Shown one piece after another: positions 1 through 7,221 of a DNA stretch of 9,144 nt (positions are counted from its first letter, which is position 1; each line of letters starts with the position of its first letter). The DNA lies in the NCBI GenBank assembly GCA_903907305.1, contig CAIVNT010000483.1, positions 1-9,144 on the forward strand. The letters run 5' to 3'. Position numbers and translations under genes: made by a program. The DNA is from an uncultured Ignavibacteriota bacterium. GTDB taxonomy: Bacteria > Bacteroidota > Ignavibacteria > UBA10030 > UBA8401. The notes beneath the pieces are model-generated. The model had not been told where the DNA came from and searched no databases. It saw only the letters and a program-made list of their open reading frames with translations.

Positions 1-2906
1 TTGCATCCGCTTCCGGCGGTAAGGTGAATCAAACATTAGGGAAAGTATTCTTCGATGAAGAGAAATTCAATTTTCTCTATTCAGGCCAGAAATGGTTCAG
101 TCCGCCAATGAATGCCAATGAATCCCGCGTGATCAGTAATAAACTGACCGGATGGATACCGGGTACATCCGTCATGTATCGTTTCAGTCTATATTCAAGA
201 TCCAACGCCTCTGCCCAATTCAATATGGAAGAATCCGGTACTCCGCTCATTTCCGCAAACATCAACGGTAAATCTGATTGGGATCTCGGATCGCCGCAAA
301 CGACTTTTGCTGAACCGAGCGGTGTGATCCAAGCAATGACAGTTCCTAATCTGACGGATGAACGGAGCAATCTGAAACTTACGTATTCCGTTTCCAGTTC
401 TATTGCCGCAGGTTTTATCGATTGGGTGAACATCTTTTACCGTCAGCGTCTTACCGCATCCGGAGATCTGCTGTTCTTTGCTGCTCCTGATACTTCCGGG
501 GTGGTGGAGTTTGCTGCGTCGGGATTCACAACGAACTCCGTGAATGTGTATGAAGTGTCCGATCCGCGCAATGTCCGCAGGATTTCAGTTACTGCAGACC
601 AAATACTGGGATCATTCTCTCTGAAAGATACATTGCGGAAAGGGAACATCCGCCGTTATTGGTCAGGAACAGAATCGAAATTTCTTTCCCCGAAATCATT
701 TGTCAAAGTGCCGAATTCAAATCTTCACGGAGCGAACGGTGCCGAGTTTGTCATAATTACACACGGTGATTTTAAATCCGAAGCGGTCCGGTTGAAGAAT
801 CACAAAGAATCATTGCCGGGTGCGAAAAGGATCTCGACCATGGTTGTTGATATTGACACACTGTATAACGAATTCGGTGTGGGAATGCCTGATCCCACAG
901 CGATGCGGGATTTTATCCGTTACGCAGTGAAGAATTGGAGCGTCATACCGAAATATGTGCTCTTCTTCGGCGATGCAAGTTTCGATTACCGTTCCATACT
1001 GCAGAGCGGACGATCCTTCGTGCCGACGTATGAATCCTACGAATCGAATGATAAGATCGGCACGTTGAGCAATGAGGATTATTTTTCCTATATCGATGAG
1101 AACGCCCCGTATCACGTGTCGTTTGCGCATGGACGGTTGGCTCCCAGGACACCCGATGAAGCGCGTTTACTTGTGGACAAGATCATTAAATATGAGACCT
1201 CGGCGCCGAAAGGGGCATGGAGGAGTCTGGTGACGATCGTAGCGGATGATAATGTGACCCCCGATTCACAGAATGAGTATGATCATACGCTTCAATCAGA
1301 GGAACTCGCTTCTGTCTATACGCCGAAAAATTTTGAGATCCACAGGATCTATTTGGAAGAATATCCTACGGTCTATACTTCTTCGGGACGGAGAAAGCCG
1401 GACGCACGAATAGCAATGTTGGACCAGGTGAACAACGGAACACTCATTCTGAACTTCGCGGGTCACGGAAATCCGAAAGTGTGGACACATGAGAGCATCC
1501 TCACGCTGGACGATGTTCGCAATCAGTTCACGAATCAAGACCGATTGACATTCATAGTCGCTGCAACGTGCGACTGGGGAAGATTCGAAGAAGCGGGCGA
1601 AACCAGTTCTGCCGAAGAGGTAATGCTCAATAAAAAAGGGGGAGCAATCGGAGTGCTGAGCGCAACCCGTGCTGTGTGGGCTGCTTCGAATGCGGAGACA
1701 AATCGGTATTTCTATTCAAATCTCTTTGCCGGGAAAACGATGATGAGACTCGGCGATGCATGCATGCTCACGAAAAATGTGCTCGGTGATCTTGAGAATA
1801 AACAGAAATATTTTTTAATGGGAGACCCGACACTCCGTCTTGCGATGCCGGAAGGGATCATCACGATCGATTCGCTGAAATCGCTGTCAGCATCCGTTGA
1901 TACTCTCCGTGCGTTAGAGAAGATCACGATCAAAGCAACAGTGCGGGACACGGCGGACAATGTTGATCAGAGTTTCTCCGGATCAGCACTGCTGACGGTG
2001 TTCGATGCGGATAAATCAAAGACGATCCCGTCGATCGCAGGATTCCATTACGAAGAGAATGGTGCGATCATCTATAAAGGGGAATGCTCCGTTACGAACG
2101 GGGTCATACGGGCCGAATTCATCGTCCCCAAAGATATTGCGTATGAGAATAAGAATGGAAGAATTTCGATCTACTGCTCCAGCGCCGTTTCGGACGGGAA
2201 AGGATATACGAGAGATTTCATTGTCGGCGGATCGAGTGCAACGGCGCAGAAGGATTCCGTAGGACCGCAGGTTGCTATTTATCTTGATAACGAGCAGTTC
2301 AGACCAGGTGATGTGGTCGGTGAAAATCCGACGCTGATCGTTTCATTGATTGATTCCAGCGGGATCAATTCCTCCAACAACAGTATCGGACACCGGCTGG
2401 AAGCGTGGATCGACGGAAGCGCGAAAAGCTTCGATCTGACGGAATTCTATAAAGGGAAGACCGACAGCTATCAGGCGGGTACGGCGGAATTCAACATGTC
2501 CAATCTGACGGACGGGAACCATACGCTCAAAGTGCGTGCGTGGGATGTCCATAATAATTCCACCACGGAAGAATCATATTTCACCGTCGCATCATCCGGT
2601 GCGCTTTCGATCCTGCTGTTATATAATTTCCCCAACCCTGTCTCCACGAGAACGGCGTTCACGTTCCAACACAATCAGCTTTCGCCGATCGATGTGAAGA
2701 TCTCCATCTATACGATCGCAGGCAGACTGGTCCACACCATCGAACGATTTGCGGTGCAGGAACGATTCGTGAAGATCGATTGGGACCGCCGTGATTCGGA
2801 TGGAGATGAATTGGGGAACGGTCTGTATCTCTATAAAGTGACCGCGAAAACGATCGATGGTAAATTTACGAGCGAGGCGATAGGAAAAATGGCGGTGATA
2901 CGGTAG
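1..2906 (+). CDS. porU: Type IX secretion system sortase PorU (gingipain-like C25 peptidase), 5'-truncated
   Basis: The frame is open from base 3 at the window edge to a TAG at 2904-2906, so the true start and probably 150-300 residues lie upstream. An in-frame GTG at 24 is not a credible start because the frame continues before it with no ribosome binding site; residues here are counted from that codon. A beta-rich N-terminal region (about 1-235) is followed by the C25 gingipain fold (about 238-606). The catalytic pair is visible: His481 in F-A-G-H-G and Cys516 in A-A-T-C-D-W. The fold ends at F-L-M-G-D-P-T-L-R-L (597-606). Ig-like beta domains follow (about 607-860), then a T9SS type A C-terminal domain opening with N-F-P-N-P-V (868-873). 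Known family role: PorU sits on the cell surface, removes the sorting domain from T9SS cargo and attaches cargo to anionic lipopolysaccharide or an equivalent anchor. In known PorU proteins the protein's own C-terminal domain is retained. The adjacent porV supports the assignment. A secreted gingipain-type protease is the alternative, but size, architecture and neighbour favour PorU. Confidence 0.88.
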   Translation, partial: ASASGGKVNQTLGKVFFDEEKFNFLYSGQKWFSPPMNANESRVISNKLTGWIPGTSVMYRFSLYSRSNASAQFNMEESGTPLISANINGKSDWDLGSPQTTFAEPSGVIQAMTVPNLTDERSNLKLTYSVSSSIAAGFIDWVNIFYRQRLTASGDLLFFAAPDTSGVVEFAASGFTTNSVNVYEVSDPRNVRRISVTADQILGSFSLKDTLRKGNIRRYWSGTESKFLSPKSFVKVPNSNLHGANGAEFVIITHGDFKSEAVRLKNHKESLPGAKRISTMVVDIDTLYNEFGVGMPDPTAMRDFIRYAVKNWSVIPKYVLFFGDASFDYRSILQSGRSFVPTYESYESNDKIGTLSNEDYFSYIDENAPYHVSFAHGRLAPRTPDEARLLVDKIIKYETSAPKGAWRSLVTIVADDNVTPDSQNEYDHTLQSEELASVYTPKNFEIHRIYLEEYPTVYTSSGRRKPDARIAMLDQVNNGTLILNFAGHGNPKVWTHESILTLDDVRNQFTNQDRLTFIVAATCDWGRFEEAGETSSAEEVMLNKKGGAIGVLSATRAVWAASNAETNRYFYSNLFAGKTMMRLGDACMLTKNVLGDLENKQKYFLMGDPTLRLAMPEGIITIDSLKSLSASVDTLRALEKITIKATVRDTADNVDQSFSGSALLTVFDADKSKTIPSIAGFHYEENGAIIYKGECSVTNGVIRAEFIVPKDIAYENKNGRISIYCSSAVSDGKGYTRDFIVGGSSATAQKDSVGPQVAIYLDNEQFRPGDVVGENPTLIVSLIDSSGINSSNNSIGHRLEAWIDGSAKSFDLTEFYKGKTDSYQAGTAEFNMSNLTDGNHTLKVRAWDVHNNSTTEESYFTVASSGALSILLLYNFPNPVSTRTAFTFQHNQLSPIDVKISIYTIAGRLVHTIERFAVQERFVKIDWDRRDSDGDELGNGLYLYKVTAKTIDGKFTSEAIGKMAVIR

Positions 2907-2984
2907 GCCGGTCACGGGATGGCAAAGGAACTGTGGTTTTCAAAGCGTTTATTACCTATATTTCAAAAATAGCATCTATCACAC

Positions 2985-2989
2985 AGGAG
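2985..2989 (+). promoter_or_regulatory. Ribosome binding site of porV
   Basis: AGGAG lies 6 bases upstream of the ATG at 2996. It decides the start of porV against the in-frame GTG at 2933, which has no comparable motif and would put an unneeded 21 residues before a clean signal peptide. It is the only clear Shine-Dalgarno sequence before any of the four genes; the next two genes have weak or no such motif. Confidence 0.8.
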
Positions 2990-2995
2990 ATATAC

Positions 2996-4108
2996 ATGAA
3001 AAAGGTGTTCAGTGCAGTTGGAGCGATACTTTTCTTAATGAATATTACACAGACGGCGTTCGGTCAGGCCGGTTCTACTGCAGTTCCATTCTTAATGATC
3101 TCGCCGAATTCCCGCGCCAGCGGAATGGGTGAGACCGGTACCGGTATTGCGGACGACGCAGCTTCGATCCATTGGAATCCGGCAGGACTGGCATTCCAAA
3201 AAGGAGGAGAGGTCAGCATTACCCACTCGAACTGGCTTCCGCAGTTCAACCTTTCGGATCTGTTCTATGATTATTTCAATATCAAACAGGAAATGCCGGA
3301 ATACGGCGGAACGTTCGGCGCCAGCATTACGTACCTGAACCTCGGTGAGTTCATCGTCACCACGGAAAAAGGTCCGGACGCTGTCGATAAATTCAAAGGA
3401 TTCGAGTTTGCGATCACTGCCGGCTACGGTGCTCAGATCACGGACGATTTTGGACTCGGACTGAATCTTCGTTATATCAATTCCAGTCTTTCTCCCATCG
3501 GAACGGCAAATGAAAAAGGATCGGGCATTGCGAATGATTTCAGCTTTGATATCGGATTCCTCTACAAGCCGAAGACATTGGTGATCCCGTTTACGGACGA
3601 AGATTTCGGGAATCTGTTCAGTATGGGTGTGAACGTTTCGAATCTCGGTCCGAAAGTGACATATATCGATGCCGCGCAGGCCGATCCGCTGCCCACACAA
3701 TTGCGCGTGGGTTTCGGTTTCATTCCAATGAAAGATGAATATAACAGTCTGACCATAGCAATGGACTTTGCAAAACTGCTTGTCTATCGTGAACCGAACG
3801 GCGCTTCCCATGAATTGCCGAAATCGATCATCACTTCGTTCAGCAAGAACTCTCTCAACAAGAACATCAAATTTGTCACGACTTCCGTCGGACTGGAGTA
3901 TTGGTACGATAAAAAAGTAGCACTTCGTATGGGATACTTCATTGAAGATCCCGCCAATGGTAACCGTAATTTTATGACATTTGGCGCCGGACTGCGTTAT
4001 GATATCTACGGATTCGACTTCAGTTATATTTCCGCAAAAGAAGAGAATCATCCTCTGTCCGAAACACTTCGTTTTACCCTGCTCATTCTGTGGAATGATC
4101 TTCTGTAA
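2996..4108 (+). CDS. porV: Type IX secretion system outer-membrane protein PorV
   Basis: The product is 370 residues, close to the usual size of PorV. The ATG at 2996 follows AGGAG and begins a signal peptide: Lys2-Lys3, a hydrophobic core to about Met15, and a likely cleavage after A-F-G (residues 21-23) before Gln24. The mature N-terminus carries the PorV/PorQ family signature: A-V-P-F-L-M-I-S-P (29-37), R-A-S-G-M-G (40-45) and I-H-W-N-P-A-G (58-64). The rest shows alternating beta-strand patterns of a FadL-like 14-strand barrel and ends in strand-like hydrophobic residues. Known role: PorV is the shuttle of the T9SS attachment complex; it takes cargo by its C-terminal domain from the Sov/SprA translocon and presents it to PorU. 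Its place 89 bases after porU matches the porU-porV pair in Porphyromonas gingivalis and Flavobacterium johnsoniae, and favours PorV over its paralogue PorQ. From codon 34 to the end, none of its Leu or Ser codons is TTA, CTA or TCA, a bias that may reflect high expression (inference). Transcription with porU is likely; no clear promoter lies in the gap. Confidence 0.85.
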   Translation: MKKVFSAVGAILFLMNITQTAFGQAGSTAVPFLMISPNSRASGMGETGTGIADDAASIHWNPAGLAFQKGGEVSITHSNWLPQFNLSDLFYDYFNIKQEMPEYGGTFGASITYLNLGEFIVTTEKGPDAVDKFKGFEFAITAGYGAQITDDFGLGLNLRYINSSLSPIGTANEKGSGIANDFSFDIGFLYKPKTLVIPFTDEDFGNLFSMGVNVSNLGPKVTYIDAAQADPLPTQLRVGFGFIPMKDEYNSLTIAMDFAKLLVYREPNGASHELPKSIITSFSKNSLNKNIKFVTTSVGLEYWYDKKVALRMGYFIEDPANGNRNFMTFGAGLRYDIYGFDFSYISAKEENHPLSETLRFTLLILWNDLL

Positions 4109-4122
4109 CCGTTCTACGATCT

Positions 4123-4152
4123 TGCGCCGCGGCAGTCTTTGCCGCGGTCGCA
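4123..4152 (+). terminator. GC-rich hairpin after porV, possible terminator or mRNA-stabilising stem
   Basis: CCGCGGCA (4127-4134) pairs perfectly with TGCCGCGG (4140-4147) around a 5-base GTCTT loop. The stem extends by TGCG (4123-4126) pairing with CGCA (4149-4152), with T4148 bulged, giving about 12 base pairs. It begins 15 bases after the porV stop and ends 30 bases before the next start. There is no T-run after it on either strand, so it is not a classical Rho-independent terminator. It may instead attenuate read-through, mark a processing site, or protect the 3' end of the porU-porV message. A smaller alternative hairpin, GCAC (4150-4153) with GTGC (4159-4162), overlaps its right arm. 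Confidence 0.4.
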
Positions 4153-4182
4153 CTGCCGGTGCACTTTCAATGTCGAAGCGAA

Positions 4183-7100
4183 ATGAAAAATAAAATCCTT
4201 CTTGTTCTTCTGCTCTCCGCGCAGATGCTGTTCCCTCAAAAATTCTCGCATGCACTTCGGTCCGGTGCTCAGATCTCTCCGAGCGTGAATTCATCCGTGA
4301 CTGCTCCCGGCACGCTTAAAATTCTGACGATCCGTGTTCAATTCCAAACGGATAATGATTCGAGAACGTCGGGGAACGGACAGTTCGATCTCAGCGCTGC
4401 GACGGAGAGGATCATCGATTCACCGCCGCATGATTCCGTGTATGTCGCGGACCATTTTACGTTCGCTCAAAATTATTTTGCGAAAGCTTCCAATGGTAAG
4501 CAATCCGTCTCAGCAACTGTGCTCGGGAAAGTGATCACACTGAAGAAATCGATGAAGGATTATGCTCCGCAACCCGGAAATCTTCCGTTAGCCCAAATGG
4601 TGGAGGAGGCGTGGAAAGCTGCGGACTCGTTGTATCCCGGATTTCAATTTCAGCAGTACGATATGTTCGCCATTATCCACGCCGGCGTGGGAAAAGATAT
4701 CGACCTCCGTGCTGCGCTTGGATATGATCCCACGCCGATGGATCTTCCATCACTCTATTTTAGTTTGGATGCGATGAAAGGATTGTTCGGAGCTTCGTAT
4801 CAAGGTGTTTCACTGACCAACTCTGCATTTAAGATTCCCAATACTGTCATTCTGCCGGAAACGGAAGTACGGCGCATCCCTTCCGTCGGCGGAGATTTCG
4901 TCTTGAAACTCGGCATCAATGGTCTTCTTGTGGCGAGCATCGGAAGCCATTTGGGACTTCCCGATCTATTCGATACAAAGACCGGGAAATCTGCGATCGG
5001 CAGATTCGGTCTAATGGACGGACAATCGATCTTCAGCTTCTCGGGTATCTGTCCGCCCGAACCAAGTGCCTGGGAAAAGATCTATCTCGGTTGGACAGTT
5101 CCTATTGAAGTTTCCTCAAGTGCGTCACTCTCTGTGCCTGCGGTGGGGCTGTATGGAACAGGGAATGATACTGTCTATAAGATCCCGATCAGCGCAAAAG
5201 AATACTTCCTTGCGGAGAATCGCTACCGCGATGTAAAAGGCGACGGTCAATCGGTTACGATGAAATGGAACGGTCAGACATTCTCCAAAACCTTTACGAA
5301 GGATGAAGAATATTTTGCCAATGCCAATATCGATTCTGCGTACGGTGTCATTACGGATGTGGATGAATTGGACTGGAGTCTGCCGGGTGTGGTCAATGCG
5401 AACAATAATTATCTTGGCGGAATCCTGGTCTGGCATATTGATGAGTCCATCATCAGAAGTAATCTGCCGAGTAATACGATCAACGCCAATCCCGCAAAAC
5501 GAGGTGTGGATCTGGAAGAAGCGGATGGTTCTCAGGACATCGGTCAATCGTATGACTTTGGAAGTCCCGCGTCGGGCAGTGAAGACGGCTGGCCGTTCGA
5601 TTATTGGTATCTCGGCAATAGTTTTCCCCTCTATAAAAATGAATTCTCCGAATCGACGACACCGAATTCGCTCTCCAATTCACTTGCACATTCATTGGTT
5701 ACGCTGAAGAATTTCACTGCTCAGTCGGCACGAATGACATTCGATGCTGTGATCGGAACCACCGATATTCAATCTTCAAAAGTGATCAAACGAAAGAATG
5801 TGAAACAGAACAGCAACGACGCTCCGACAGCATTCGATCTGAATAACGACGGGAAAAAAGAAATCGTTTACACATCCGGTGATTCCATTTACGTCTTGAA
5901 GGATGACTTTACCCCTTTCTTCAATAATGGAACAGGATTGTTCTCCAAAACGGGAGGACGATTTCAGCCCGCACCTTTAAAGATCGTCTCGACATCCTCC
6001 ACTGCCTTGGTCGCCTTACAAGGAAATTCTATTCTTGTTCTCTCACCGACAGATGCAAATTCTGACGGACTTGCTGACACACTCTTTTCAGCAATACATT
6101 CATCCGCATTCACAACGCCGCCGGTGAACTATTCTTCTGTGCAAAATGGACAGAGCCACATTCTGGCGGGAGACGCGGCTGGACGAAGGATCGATTATTA
6201 CAATGCCGCGCCGACAACGTGGCTGAAGGATTCCATCCAATATTTTTCTTCCCCGATGGCGGGATTGTCATTATCCGAGCTCACTACGGGATATTCCGGA
6301 GACTCACTCCGCACCATCGGGACGAGATCCACAGTGAACGGTAAGAGCATCGTCGGATTTGTTGCGCGCAGTGCCGGTGCTAATTATCTGCTTCTGAACG
6401 ATAACACGTTCGGTCTCTATAGTTTTACGAATCCCACCGATCAGATCAGCTATCATCATGTGCCGGAAAATATCACCGGAGCGTTTGCGCTGTATGATGT
6501 GAATGGGGACGGAGAATTCGATTACGTTATCGGTGCCGGTGACAAACTTTATGTCTTCAGTCCGAACGGTGTTATTCTGGAAGGGTTCCCGTTCAAAACG
6601 AAGGACGGAGGAGCAGTGGTCGGTTCACCAGTGATCGCAAAGAAAAAAGGGAGCGATGATGTGTTGATCTTCTTCGGAACGACGAACGGTCATCTAAACG
6701 CTGTTGATGGTAAAGGAAAACTCGCAGCAGGATTCCCGCTGCAGACGGGCGGAATCGTTTCATCGCCGCTGCTGTGGAATGATTTTCTATCCGTTGCATC
6801 AACGGATAGCTCGCTCTATACGTGGAAGATCTCAGGATTGGTCGATACATCGAAGATCTATTGGAAAGGATTCCTCGTTGATGAATCACACAGCAACTAT
6901 TTGACCGTCACTGTTTCCTCCAATAAAAAATCTGCGGAACTGCTGCCGAAAAAATTTGCGTATAACTGGCCGAATCCCGTTTACAGCGGTTCGACCAACA
7001 TCCGTTATTTTCTGGGACGGACAGCAACAGTGAAGATCAAGATCGTGAATCTTGCGGGAGAGCTTGTGCAGGAACTGAACGGCACGAACTATGTTGGGCT

Positions 7101-7221
7101 GGATAATGAAGTGCCGTGGAATATCACGAATGTGCAAAGCGGTATCTATTTTGCGCAGATCACTGCGTCCGGCAGCGGAGAAGAGATGAGTCAGATCGTG
7201 AAAATTGCGGTGGTAAAATAA
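4183..7221 (+). CDS. Secreted M6-like pseudo-peptidase with propeller repeats and T9SS sorting domain
   Basis: The product is 1012 residues. The ATG at 4183 is chosen because it starts directly on a signal peptide (M-K-N-K, then a Leu-rich core to about residue 17); an in-frame GTG at 4159 would add eight residues that fit no signal. No good Shine-Dalgarno sequence is seen. M6 (immune inhibitor A-like) features are D-M-F-A-I-I-H-A-G (160-168), L-G-L-P-D-L-F-D (257-264), P-S-A-W-E-K-I-Y-L-G-W (294-304), I-L-V-W-H-I-D-E (413-420) and V-D-L-E-E-A-D-G (442-449). The expected HExxH before L-G-L-P-D-L reads A-S-I-G-S (251-255), so both zinc histidines and the catalytic glutamate are missing although the frame is intact. 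Asp261, the likely third ligand position, is kept. Acidic D-x-N-x-D-G motifs (about 551-557 and 772-777) and G-F-P-F/G-F-P-L strands suggest an FG-GAP/VCBS-type propeller over about 545-900. The C-terminus is a T9SS type A domain, from N-W-P-N-P-V (928-933) to the end. It is probably exported by T9SS and handled by the PorU/PorV encoded just upstream. Its function is unknown; a binding or scaffold role is inference. Confidence 0.82.
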   Translation: MKNKILLVLLLSAQMLFPQKFSHALRSGAQISPSVNSSVTAPGTLKILTIRVQFQTDNDSRTSGNGQFDLSAATERIIDSPPHDSVYVADHFTFAQNYFAKASNGKQSVSATVLGKVITLKKSMKDYAPQPGNLPLAQMVEEAWKAADSLYPGFQFQQYDMFAIIHAGVGKDIDLRAALGYDPTPMDLPSLYFSLDAMKGLFGASYQGVSLTNSAFKIPNTVILPETEVRRIPSVGGDFVLKLGINGLLVASIGSHLGLPDLFDTKTGKSAIGRFGLMDGQSIFSFSGICPPEPSAWEKIYLGWTVPIEVSSSASLSVPAVGLYGTGNDTVYKIPISAKEYFLAENRYRDVKGDGQSVTMKWNGQTFSKTFTKDEEYFANANIDSAYGVITDVDELDWSLPGVVNANNNYLGGILVWHIDESIIRSNLPSNTINANPAKRGVDLEEADGSQDIGQSYDFGSPASGSEDGWPFDYWYLGNSFPLYKNEFSESTTPNSLSNSLAHSLVTLKNFTAQSARMTFDAVIGTTDIQSSKVIKRKNVKQNSNDAPTAFDLNNDGKKEIVYTSGDSIYVLKDDFTPFFNNGTGLFSKTGGRFQPAPLKIVSTSSTALVALQGNSILVLSPTDANSDGLADTLFSAIHSSAFTTPPVNYSSVQNGQSHILAGDAAGRRIDYYNAAPTTWLKDSIQYFSSPMAGLSLSELTTGYSGDSLRTIGTRSTVNGKSIVGFVARSAGANYLLLNDNTFGLYSFTNPTDQISYHHVPENITGAFALYDVNGDGEFDYVIGAGDKLYVFSPNGVILEGFPFKTKDGGAVVGSPVIAKKKGSDDVLIFFGTTNGHLNAVDGKGKLAAGFPLQTGGIVSSPLLWNDFLSVASTDSSLYTWKISGLVDTSKIYWKGFLVDESHSNYLTVTVSSNKKSAELLPKKFAYNWPNPVYSGSTNIRYFLGRTATVKIKIVNLAGELVQELNGTNYVGLDNEVPWNITNVQSGIYFAQITASGSGEEMSQIVKIAVVK
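6787..6809 (+). repeat. Perfect 9-bp inverted repeat inside the M6-like gene
   Basis: CTATCCGTT (6787-6795) and AACGGATAG (6801-6809) are exact reverse complements around a 5-base GCATC loop. The repeat lies in the propeller-like coding region. It does not extend further and has no T-run after it. It could fold in the mRNA or be a binding palindrome, but a stem of this size may occur by chance in about 9 kb. Confidence 0.3.

Noticed and set aside
104..123. Two tandem copies of a 10-base GCCAATGAAT unit within porU
   Set aside because: Only two copies, inside coding sequence; too short to mean a repeat element.
2957..2964. TATATTTC resembling the Bacteroidota -7 promoter element TAnnTTTG
   Set aside because: The final G is missing and no TTG stands at the expected -33 spacing. 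In an AT-rich gap this is weak, so I do not call a porV promoter.
2933..2995. GTG at 2933 as the start of porV
   Set aside because: It has no ribosome binding site and would add 21 residues before a normal signal peptide. The ATG at 2996 has AGGAG at the right distance.
4159..4182. GTG at 4159 as the start of the M6-like gene
   Set aside because: The eight extra residues include Cys, Arg and Glu ahead of a clean M-K-N-K signal peptide, and the codon lies within the right arm of a possible small hairpin. The ATG at 4183 fits better.
3092..4294. 400-codon open frame on the - strand opposite porV
   Set aside because: Its codons are the exact reverse complements of porV codons, so its length follows from porV lacking TTA, CTA and TCA. 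The translation is rich in Arg, Glu and Phe, with no recognisable domain or signal, and porV is a clear gene.
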